Source of the DNA: Methanobrevibacter sp.
Lineage (GTDB): Archaea; Methanobacteriota; Methanobacteria; Methanobacteriales; Methanobacteriaceae
Reading direction: 5' to 3'
NCBI GenBank assembly: GCA_017434555.1
Contig: JAFRFB010000051.1
Location: 47,756-111,755, forward strand
Length of the DNA: 64,000 bases
Below, in pieces: positions 56,717 through 64,000 of this stretch. Both the position numbers and the translations under genes were made by a program. Numbering within the stretch: the stretch's first letter is position 1; every line of letters begins with the position of its first letter. The notes under the pieces are model-generated. The model was not told the origin of the DNA and searched no databases. It worked only from the letters and a program-made list of their open reading frames with translations.

Positions 56717-58633
56717 ATGGGGGAATATCTTTTGTTAAAAAATACATTTGTAATTTTGACAATTTTGACAATTTTATTATTAACTTTTTCTGCAGCCAGT
56801 GCGGCAGACAGTGATGACATATCTGTTAATTCACAGGACAATTTATTGTCTGCTGGCGATACAGGTATAGAATCTGAAAAAATTGAGGTTGAATTAACTG
56901 CAAAGGAACAATATGGAATTTATGGAAATAAGGACACTAATCTGAAAGTTAATGTATTGGATAATGATGGAAATAATGTGAATAGCGGATCAGTGACTTT
57001 TGTTGATGTATTCGGTAAGAATTACACTGTAGATGTGAAAAATGGTGTTGCATCCACTAACGTTTATGTTGATGATACCGGAAAATTCAATATAACCTGC
57101 AGATATGATGGAGCCGATGATTACGCCGATGCTGAAACAATACTGCCGTTGACAGTTCCCGTTGCCAATACAGCATGTACCAACATTATTGCATCAAGGT
57201 ATGATGATACAGTCTATTTCACCGGAAACGTGAAATCTGATTACACATCATACCCGGATTATGATGACTTTGAAGAGGTAACCCGAGGAATTGTGACAGT
57301 TTATGTGGACGGTGAAAAATTAGGAACATGCGATTTGGACGTCAACGGTAACTACGTATACATCTGGAAAACAACAAGAAACCTTATTGGCCAGACAATC
57401 AACTTTACCGGAGTCTATTCGGACAGCAATAAACATTTCAATCCTTCAACATTCTCAAAATCATTCACATTTCCTGCACCTAAAGATACAAAAATTATAG
57501 CTCAGGTAACTCCTGTAGATAACACCAGAAAACTAGTTACCGGAGATGTCGTGGATGAAGATGGAAATAATGTTATTGGAGGAACAATCACTGTCAATGG
57601 AAAGTATCAAATTCCTGTTGATACAAACGGTAAATTTAAATTTTACATTACTAAGGAAACGCCTGAAAAGGCCAGATATGAGATTGGCGTTATAGATTTT
57701 GGATCAAAAGCAAACATTCGTGTGAACAGCCCGTTGATGGATGCAATTGACCATACAGAAGTAACTGATACTCTTATTGATTTATGTACTCAGGGAAGTC
57801 CATATATCAAGTTTGGAAATGGAAACGGCAAAACACTTGTCATGGTTGTTGGAACCCATGGAGGCGAGCTTGCATCACAGGTAGCAGGTTTCAAATTAAT
57901 TAACTTATTGGCCAATTACGGCGATGAGATTGATGGAACAATATACATATTCCCCACTATTTTCCCTGAAGCCACAGCCAACAATACAAGAATATATAAT
58001 GGAATTAACTTGAATACTGTAGCAGCAGAGAATGGAAGCATTTCCAATAGTATAGTTAAATTTGCTAAATCAGTGAATGCCGTTGGACTTGGAGATTTCC
58101 ACAATACTCGTCATGATGACACTGATGTCGGTATTACCTGTATTTTTTGTTCCGAGCAACCAACACCGGAAAGTGCCACACTCGGTAAATTCATTGTAGC
58201 TGAAACAGGTTACGATATTAAAGATTACCCTATTGCTGGAGACCCTTATGCCGGAGCAATAGAAGATTATGCAAATTTAAATTATAATATACCTTCAGTT
58301 ACATGTGAGTCTCTTTCAAACCATAGGGCTATTGAATATGGGACACCTGAAATGTCATTAAATGAAATGCGTGCATTTTTAAGATATTTCGGATTTGATA
58401 TCGATGAAATGATAGACATTAAAGCAGATTGTTGCGAAGGCTTGACATTGTCATTTGAAAGTCCTTACAACTATAATCCAAGCTCAATGACCATAAAATG
58501 TGATTGTGAAAGAGATAATCCAAATGTTGCTTCTGCTGGTGAAAAAACTCTTCCGGCAGCTGGTAATCCAATTATCGTTGTATTACTTGCTCTTTTAGTT
58601 GTTGGTGTTGGAGGATTGAAAAGAAGATTATAG
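56717..58633 (+). CDS. Secreted, anchored M14/AstE-like zinc hydrolase with Ig-like domains
   Basis: This is a 638-aa protein. The signal peptide NTFVILTILTILLLTFSAASAA is followed by two to three Ig-like domains (residues 55-360). The hydrolase domain has H381-x-x-E384 in VVGTHGGELASQ, H462 in LGDFHNTRH and E531 in SVTCESLS, matching the aspartoacylase/succinylglutamate desuccinylase layout. The C-terminus has AAGNPIIVVLLALLVVGVGGLKRR, an anchor like that of the pseudogene at 767. The start may be ATG 56717 or TTG 56732, which has GGGGG upstream. It is distant from, but the same superfamily as, 36320 and 37097. Confidence 0.85.
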   Translation: MGEYLLLKNTFVILTILTILLLTFSAASAADSDDISVNSQDNLLSAGDTGIESEKIEVELTAKEQYGIYGNKDTNLKVNVLDNDGNNVNSGSVTFVDVFGKNYTVDVKNGVASTNVYVDDTGKFNITCRYDGADDYADAETILPLTVPVANTACTNIIASRYDDTVYFTGNVKSDYTSYPDYDDFEEVTRGIVTVYVDGEKLGTCDLDVNGNYVYIWKTTRNLIGQTINFTGVYSDSNKHFNPSTFSKSFTFPAPKDTKIIAQVTPVDNTRKLVTGDVVDEDGNNVIGGTITVNGKYQIPVDTNGKFKFYITKETPEKARYEIGVIDFGSKANIRVNSPLMDAIDHTEVTDTLIDLCTQGSPYIKFGNGNGKTLVMVVGTHGGELASQVAGFKLINLLANYGDEIDGTIYIFPTIFPEATANNTRIYNGINLNTVAAENGSISNSIVKFAKSVNAVGLGDFHNTRHDDTDVGITCIFCSEQPTPESATLGKFIVAETGYDIKDYPIAGDPYAGAIEDYANLNYNIPSVTCESLSNHRAIEYGTPEMSLNEMRAFLRYFGFDIDEMIDIKADCCEGLTLSFESPYNYNPSSMTIKCDCERDNPNVASAGEKTLPAAGNPIIVVLLALLVVGVGGLKRRL

Positions 58634-58658
58634 TTTAATGTAATTTAAATTATGGTTA

Positions 58659-58840
58659 TTTGCCTGTTGGCTGGTCTATTTCTTCTGAATTCAGCAAAAT
58701 CTGGATCTTGTTGACTTATTTTGTCAACTGTTGAGACAATACTGGCCACAATGCATATCATTCACTTAAGGATGACCTAAGCCGACACCAGTGGCGAAGT
58801 TGTAAAGATTCAGAATGAATTTTTGCAAAGTCACGAATAG
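58659..58840 (+). pseudogene. Scrambled remnant of the JAMM and tsr3 genes
   Basis: 58659-58722 matches the JAMM gene at about 53892-53983 (GCCTGTTGRCTGGTCTATTT, then TCTGAATTCAGCAAAA and GATCTTGTTGACTTATT) with about 22 bases deleted. 58724-58840 matches tsr3 at 53306-53360 and 53441-53490 (TCAACTGTTGAG, then GCCGACACCAGT and TTGTAAAGATTCAGAATGAA), with an internal deletion. The order is reversed relative to the intact genes, where tsr3 comes first. Both parts are non-coding through shifts and stops. Confidence 0.75.
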
Positions 58841-59537
58841 ATTTTTTTTAAATAAATTGTATGATTTCGTGTTTAAATTATACATTATTTGATGAGCAAT
58901 ATCTATTTTTAAAAAATGTTTAATATGGACTGTTTTTTCAATTATGCTTTAATTATTTTTTCATAAAATCAAATGAATACTTTTATATACTCTTTTTAAC
59001 AAAAATAACTCTACAGCCTATATTTTCTAATTTGGGTTAAAATAAGCCATTTTTAAAAATGGTGTTTAATTAGTGATGAAATCCGGATTGGTAAACTATT
59101 TCGGGCTCAAAAGCAATTTGAAAGAAAAATATATTTTAGGATAATGAATCTGGTTAATACATTTTTCAAAATGTGAATCAATCGGATATTATTCTAAAAA
59201 TCATAAGTAAATAAATATCGATTTATACTACTTAGAAACGGCGAATCTTATATTAAATTTGGCATGAATCAAATTTTTGAGTTAATTTTTGTTAACAATA
59301 AAATCTGATTGGTATAATTTGGTTTAGTGTTTATTTAATGTGTATGTTTAGGATTTTTTTCCTGGCCATAACATGTTTTTTAAGCATGTGGATAATCGGC
59401 TATATTATATAAGAATTTTGACTGAATTAATTCTAAAACGTAATAAATTGAACACGTTATTGCTTTAAAATATTTGAGATATGTATTAAGTTTAATTTGA
59501 TTTGACGCTTTTAATAACACTTAATGGCGGAATTAAA
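58841..59537. other. AT-rich gap with a palindrome
   Basis: No supported gene lies here. A perfect 16-base palindrome CCATTTTTAAAAATGG lies at 59047-59062, and a weak hairpin ACATG...CATGT near 59369-59388. The region may hold decayed sequence beyond the mosaic remnant, but I recognise no further match. Confidence 0.5.
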
Positions 59538-59744
59538 TTGAATAGAAATGAAATACATGAATTAAATATAATTTTTCTATTATTATTGATATTTGAAAAG
59601 TTCAGTTCAGCTGTTGAGTATTATTTCAGCAAAATAGTTGGACTGCAAACGGATGTTGAACACTTAAAAAGTAAATATGATGATGAAATAGGGGAAAAAG
59701 ACAGAAATCTAAACAGTAAAGTTATTAGCAGAGATTTTATTTGA
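59538..59744 (+). CDS. Possible small membrane/coiled-coil protein or fragment
   Basis: A frame of about 68 codons from TTG 59538 gives one hydrophobic helix (IIFLLLLIFEKF) and a charged helical tail (VGLQTDVEHLKSKYDDEIGEKDRNLN). The start has only a weak GGCGG upstream. It may be a real small gene or the 3' remnant of something larger. It lies directly before the giant adhesin. Confidence 0.35.
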   Translation: MNRNEIHELNIIFLLLLIFEKFSSAVEYYFSKIVGLQTDVEHLKSKYDDEIGEKDRNLNSKVISRDFI

Positions 59745-59799
59745 TAAATTGTTATTGCAAAGGGTATAAGATAGATAATTTAAAAATAAGGAGGATAAT

Positions 59800-62700
59800 A
59801 TGATAAATAAAAAAATAATTATCATATCTTTATTAATACTTATCTTAATGTCGGTGCAATGCGTTTCTGCTAGTGATAATACTGATATTAATTTGATAGG
59901 TGATAATGGAGATTACGGAGTATTAAAGGCTCCAACTGAAACACAAACATATACAGATTTAAAAAATTTAATTGATGATGCAGTTGATGGTGCTGAAATT
60001 ACATTAAATTATAATTATAAGTTTAATAATGGAAATGATCCAAAAACAGGAATAAATATAACTAAAAATTTAGTTATAAATGGTAATGGTGCAACAATTA
60101 ATGGTCAAGATGCTTCTAGTTTATTTAATATATCTAGTGGTGTTACTGTAACTTTGAAGAACTTAACGATTACACATGCTGCCGGATTCAAAGTCGATTG
60201 GAATCCAGCAAATTGTTTCCATGCAATTAATAGTCAGGGTAATATAAATATTTTTGATTGTACTTTCAGTGAAAATCATGCTGGGGATGAATGGAGTCCT
60301 CAGAGTATAGAGTTTGCTGGATCAGCAATTTTTTGTTCAGGTAATGTGAATATTCAAAATTCCAGTTTTATTGATAATTATGTCCATAATTATGGTGGTG
60401 CAATTTATACTACGGGAACTCTTACACTAAATAACTCTTATTTTAGCAAAAATAAGGCTATTAGTCGTTGGGATGATGTTATTGGTGGAGCTATTGTTGC
60501 TAATATAATTGATATTATAGAAAATTGTACATTTGTTGATAATACTGCTATAAATGGAGCAGGTGGATCCATTTTTATTTTGGGTGATTCAGTTACTACT
60601 ATTAAAGACTCAACTTTTAAAGGTACTCAAAATGCACTTAATTCAATTAATGGTGGTGCTATTTTTACTTATGGTGCTATTTCTTTAATTGAAAATTCAA
60701 CCTTTGAAGATATTGCTACAACTGGTGATGGTGGTGCTATTTTTATTTTCAGTAATACTAAAATGTCTATCAGAAATTCAACTTTAAAGAACCTTGATGC
60801 TAAATCTCAAGGTTATCCTGTTTCTGGTGGTGCTATTTATACTATGGGTGATGTTGAAATTAAAAATGTGACTATGGAAGATAACTCTGCAACAAATGGT
60901 GGTGTTATTTATGCAGAAGGAGTTGTGACAATTCTAGATTCATATAATATTAATAATAATGGAAATACTGAGTTTCCTTCTACACAAAATGGTGGTGTAG
61001 TTTACGCTAGAGGAGATGTAACATTAGAAAATACTACTTTTGGTGCAAATTATGCTCAAACTGCTGCTGGTGCAATTTACAGTGAAAGTAATATATACTT
61101 CTATAATTCTGAAGTCAATGGATCTGCTGCAACTTCTGAAAATGGTGATGGTGGATTTATTTATGCAAAAGGTAATGTTGAAGTAGAAAATGCAACAATT
61201 TCCGATGTATATATGAAAGTTAGTCAACAACCGGGTCAATACTATAGTGGTGCAGTTTATGCTGAAGGCGACATGATAATTAGAAATGCAACATTTGACC
61301 ATATAAATAAAGAGCATCATGGTTATGGTGGGGCTATTCATGTTTTAGGCAATGTTGAAATATATAATTCTAATTTCACCAATAATCAAGCTATGCTTTA
61401 TGCTGCAGGTTATGTTGGTGGAACTTTAGATATTTATGATTGTATATTCACCAATAATTCTGATGGAGCTATTTTCTCTGAAGGCAATGCTATTGTAAAT
61501 AATACTAGGTTTATCAATAACAATATTTCTGGTTCTATGTCTGCAGTGTGTGGAATAGCTATCGGTTCTAATGGAACATTGAATTTGACAAATTCATACG
61601 TAATTGGTTCATATGCCGATAGTGCCGATAATTATAGGGGTTCTGTTTTTTCAAATAATAATTTATATGTTGAAAATTGTACTTTTGATGAAATCCACTC
61701 TGAGGGAGGTAGTGCTACAGGTATGATAGTTTCTACTAAATCAAATGCTTCAATTATTAACACTAAATTTTTAGATTTCTCATATCATGGTTCTGCCATT
61801 TATGGAGGATCCATATATGCTGGCGTAAATGCCTATGTTGAAAATTGTACTTTTTATAATGCTACTCTCATTAATCAAAATGGACAGACTCACGGTTTAT
61901 GTATATATGCTGAGCAAAATATCTCATTATATAATTCAACTTTAGAGAATATTGATTCATCTAATGGTCAAAATGGTGCTGTTAAGGGCGGTAATTATGT
62001 GTATGTATTCAATTCAACATTCATAAATATTACTGGTGCACGTTCATCCGGTGGAGCAATTTACGCAAACGTTGCAAATGTAACCAATTCCTCATTTTAT
62101 CGTATACTCTGTTCTGATAATGCGGACAAGGGTGGAGCTATTTATGCCAATGATACTTATGTATATTACAATAATTTCACTAATTGTCATGCCGGACAGG
62201 GTGGTGCAATATATTCACTAAATTACACAACAGCCATTCAAAATATATTCATTAATAATTCAAACCAATATTCTGGTGGTGCAATTTATACCAAAAATGG
62301 ATTTATTCAATATAATGTAATTTTAGAAAATATGGGTAACGAATGGAATCTTCCTGCTGACATTGGTATTGTCGATAGTGAAGCAGATTCCCTTGAATAT
62401 AACTGGTGGGGAGAAAATAAACCATTTAATACTTCAGATAAACAGAAAAGAGTTCTTGTTGATGTTCAGTCAGGACAAAGTACTTTTTTCTTGCCATATA
62501 CTTGGGTAATGATGCATTTCTTCCCAGTTGATGAGACCCAACCGACCATTGGTGAAGGTGTCAATTTAACAACAACCTTGAAAGATTATTATAATCGTAG
62601 TACTAATAGTGAATTTGAGTTAGGTCATAATATTGCAAAAAGAACTGTTATTTATAAAGTAAATAATATAACAGCTGACGAACAAGTTGGTTGGTTTAGT

Positions 62701-64000
62701 CATGATACTGCTCCAATAATCAATCAGGATTATGTATTGTACTCAAATAATAACTTCGTAAAACATAATGTTTCATCAACTATTGATTATCAAACATTAT
62801 ACCTTAGTGTTGTTCAGTTTTATGTAAATGTAACAAAAACTGTAACTAACTTAACTCCTAATGTTGATGACGAGATTACATATACAATAAAAGTTAACAA
62901 TACTGATACTACAGATTATTCAGATCCAAGTGCAGTAATTATAAATCCTATTAAAGAACTAAATATCACAATTACTGATATATTGGATTCTAGATTAAAA
63001 TTTGTATCAGCTAATGACACTAATTACAATCCAACAACCGGTGAATGGTTCATTGAAAACTTAGCTATTAATGGAACTATTTCCTTAAATATTACAGTTA
63101 AAGTTTTAAAAGGTGGAAATATCACCAATTATGCTAATGTAACCAAAATCAATGATACTGTGTTAACACATCCTTATGGAGCTAATGTAACTATTCAAGT
63201 TCCTCTTGTTTATAAATTGGATATTAATAAAACAGTCGATAAAAAAGAAGTTGTACTTGGAGACACTGTTACATTCACAATTAACGTCACTAATATTGGT
63301 AGTGGTAACTTAACTACTATTGTAGTAAATGATACCTTGCCAAGCGGATTCGAATTTATTTCATCTGATAATCTAGGATATGATAATGATACTGGTTTAT
63401 TAATTATTGATGAATTAAAAGAAGAAGGATCTGTTGTTTTCCATATTCTAGCTAAAACTACTGCTGAAGGTTTATTAACGAATAATGTCAATGCTACATG
63501 TAATGAAAATCAAACCTTAGTTCAATCAAGTGCTTCTGTTGATGTTAAACCGTTTGTTAATTTGACTGTTAATAAGACTGTTAATGTTACTGCTGCGGAT
63601 GTTGTTCTTGTTGGTGATAAGCTTAATTATACTATTACTGTTAAGAATGTTGGTTTGTCTACTGCTACTGATGTTAATGTGACTGATGTTGTTGATACTA
63701 GTCTTGTTGAGGTTGTTACTGGTGAGTCTAGTTCTGGTTATGGTAGTGTTGTTGCTAATGGTTGGAGAATTGCTTCTCTTGCTCCTGATGCTGAGTCTGT
63801 TTTGTATTTGGTTGTTAAAGTTATTGGTAATGGTACTATTTCTAATAGTGTTAATGTGACTTGTTCTGAGAATAAGACTAATGTTACTAATAGTTCTGTT
63901 GATGTGGATGCTGATCCGTTTGTTAATTTGACTGTTAATAAGACTGTTAATGTGACTGAGGTTGTTGTTGGTGACAAGATTAAGTACACTATTGTTGTTG
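59800..64000 (+). CDS. Giant adhesin-like protein, beta-helix plus DUF11 repeats (3' end outside window)
   Basis: At least 1,400 residues are present from ATG 59800 with AAGGAGG upstream; the frame stays open to the window end. The signal peptide is MINKKIIIISLLILILMS then VQCVSA. Residues about 35-890 are a right-handed parallel beta-helix with many GGAIYxxGxVxIxNSTFxxN repeats, as in Chlamydia-type surface proteins and pectate lyases. After a linker, DUF11-type repeats begin near residue 1005 (VNVTKTVTNLTPNVDDEITYTIKVNN) and recur with PFVNLTVNKTVNVT. It is a cell-surface protein, probably for adhesion to cells or host glycans. DNA composition changes sharply near 63540. Confidence 0.9.
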   Translation, partial: MINKKIIIISLLILILMSVQCVSASDNTDINLIGDNGDYGVLKAPTETQTYTDLKNLIDDAVDGAEITLNYNYKFNNGNDPKTGINITKNLVINGNGATINGQDASSLFNISSGVTVTLKNLTITHAAGFKVDWNPANCFHAINSQGNINIFDCTFSENHAGDEWSPQSIEFAGSAIFCSGNVNIQNSSFIDNYVHNYGGAIYTTGTLTLNNSYFSKNKAISRWDDVIGGAIVANIIDIIENCTFVDNTAINGAGGSIFILGDSVTTIKDSTFKGTQNALNSINGGAIFTYGAISLIENSTFEDIATTGDGGAIFIFSNTKMSIRNSTLKNLDAKSQGYPVSGGAIYTMGDVEIKNVTMEDNSATNGGVIYAEGVVTILDSYNINNNGNTEFPSTQNGGVVYARGDVTLENTTFGANYAQTAAGAIYSESNIYFYNSEVNGSAATSENGDGGFIYAKGNVEVENATISDVYMKVSQQPGQYYSGAVYAEGDMIIRNATFDHINKEHHGYGGAIHVLGNVEIYNSNFTNNQAMLYAAGYVGGTLDIYDCIFTNNSDGAIFSEGNAIVNNTRFINNNISGSMSAVCGIAIGSNGTLNLTNSYVIGSYADSADNYRGSVFSNNNLYVENCTFDEIHSEGGSATGMIVSTKSNASIINTKFLDFSYHGSAIYGGSIYAGVNAYVENCTFYNATLINQNGQTHGLCIYAEQNISLYNSTLENIDSSNGQNGAVKGGNYVYVFNSTFINITGARSSGGAIYANVANVTNSSFYRILCSDNADKGGAIYANDTYVYYNNFTNCHAGQGGAIYSLNYTTAIQNIFINNSNQYSGGAIYTKNGFIQYNVILENMGNEWNLPADIGIVDSEADSLEYNWWGENKPFNTSDKQKRVLVDVQSGQSTFFLPYTWVMMHFFPVDETQPTIGEGVNLTTTLKDYYNRSTNSEFELGHNIAKRTVIYKVNNITADEQVGWFSHDTAPIINQDYVLYSNNNFVKHNVSSTIDYQTLYLSVVQFYVNVTKTVTNLTPNVDDEITYTIKVNNTDTTDYSDPSAVIINPIKELNITITDILDSRLKFVSANDTNYNPTTGEWFIENLAINGTISLNITVKVLKGGNITNYANVTKINDTVLTHPYGANVTIQVPLVYKLDINKTVDKKEVVLGDTVTFTINVTNIGSGNLTTIVVNDTLPSGFEFISSDNLGYDNDTGLLIIDELKEEGSVVFHILAKTTAEGLLTNNVNATCNENQTLVQSSASVDVKPFVNLTVNKTVNVTAADVVLVGDKLNYTITVKNVGLSTATDVNVTDVVDTSLVEVVTGESSSGYGSVVANGWRIASLAPDAESVLYLVVKVIGNGTISNSVNVTCSENKTNVTNSSVDVDADPFVNLTVNKTVNVTEVVVGDKIKYTIVV
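63550..64000 (+). repeat. 366-base repeat unit with T-ending codons in the giant adhesin
   Basis: The block opening CCGTTTGTTAATTTGACTGT occurs at 63550 and again at 63916, a period of 366 bases (122 codons). From about 63540 nearly all codons end in T (GTT, AAT, ACT, GAT), unlike the mixed codons upstream. It is a tandem DUF11 repeat array likely continuing beyond the window. Confidence 0.75.

Noticed and set aside
63210..63989. Minus-strand frames in the giant adhesin
   Set aside because: The plus strand is open from 59800 to the window end with signal peptide and repeat domains; the minus frames are complements of Val/Thr/Asn repeats.

Overview
The window is archaeal and comes from a Methanobrevibacter-like methanogen (Methanobacteriales). 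It is very AT-rich. Shine-Dalgarno sites are mostly GGTG or GGAGG. It carries archaeal-only informational genes (L7Ae, S6e, S24e, S27ae, L37e, aIF2-gamma, aIF5B, RpoE1/Spt4, LSm), archaeal CoA enzymes, ArfB of F420/riboflavin synthesis, a nicotianamine-synthase-type enzyme, an EppA-type peptidase with a class III signal-peptide pilin, and large Asn/Thr-rich adhesin-like proteins of the kind methanobrevibacters are known for. I see no rRNA, tRNA or CRISPR array.

Layout. 1-3760: the end of an alpha/beta hydrolase and a frameshifted beta-helix/papain-type adhesin. 4.3-11.3 kb: a compact translation/transcription operon (L7Ae-S28e-L24e-Ndk-aIF5B-S6e-aIF2gamma-PIN-RpoE1-Spt4-dephospho-CoA kinase-S24e-S27ae), then argH. 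About 13.5 kb: a head-to-head junction of two 5'-truncated genes, a MATE transporter and an adhesin. 14-30 kb: mixed housekeeping genes, with three shrinking tandem rubredoxins, an orphan Panacea-domain protein, an RNase III gene coupled to a metX-CBS gene, AzlCD, and a structured 650-bp intergenic region before a nicotianamine synthase gene. 30-35.8 kb: ACT, homoserine dehydrogenase, phosphoglycerate mutase, flavoprotein, MATE and esterase. 36.3-39.1 kb: two secreted zinc-carboxypeptidase-like proteins. 39-49.9 kb: pyrG, the pilin pair, diphthamide and pantothenate genes, a three-hairpin intergenic RNA candidate, an RNase H-fold nuclease with a helical-repeat protein, M42 peptidase and TrmO. 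50-52.3 kb: four tandem 68-aa molbindins and moaE, a molybdenum/tungsten island, then nadM. 53-59 kb: a plastic segment with Tsr3, a JAMM-like protein with a 59-aa partner, a complete IS1182-type element with a target duplication, a third secreted M14-like protein, and a scrambled decayed copy of tsr3 and the JAMM gene. 59.8 kb to the end: a giant beta-helix/DUF11 adhesin running off the window.

Themes. The surface genes are the unstable part: frameshifts, truncations, an insertion sequence and repeat expansion cluster there, while the informational genes are intact. Three proteins with HxxE...H...E zinc-hydrolase signatures, two fused to adhesin-type modules or anchors, suggest a family of secreted amidohydrolases that may act on the pseudomurein wall or on host and bacterial peptides (inference). 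The best candidates for something undescribed are that M14-like family, the 45.6-kb three-hairpin RNA, the structured region with a short ORF at 26.2-26.5 kb, the JAMM/59-aa pair with its mosaic remnant, the molbindin array with an operator-like repeat, and a kink-turn-like leader in front of L7Ae.
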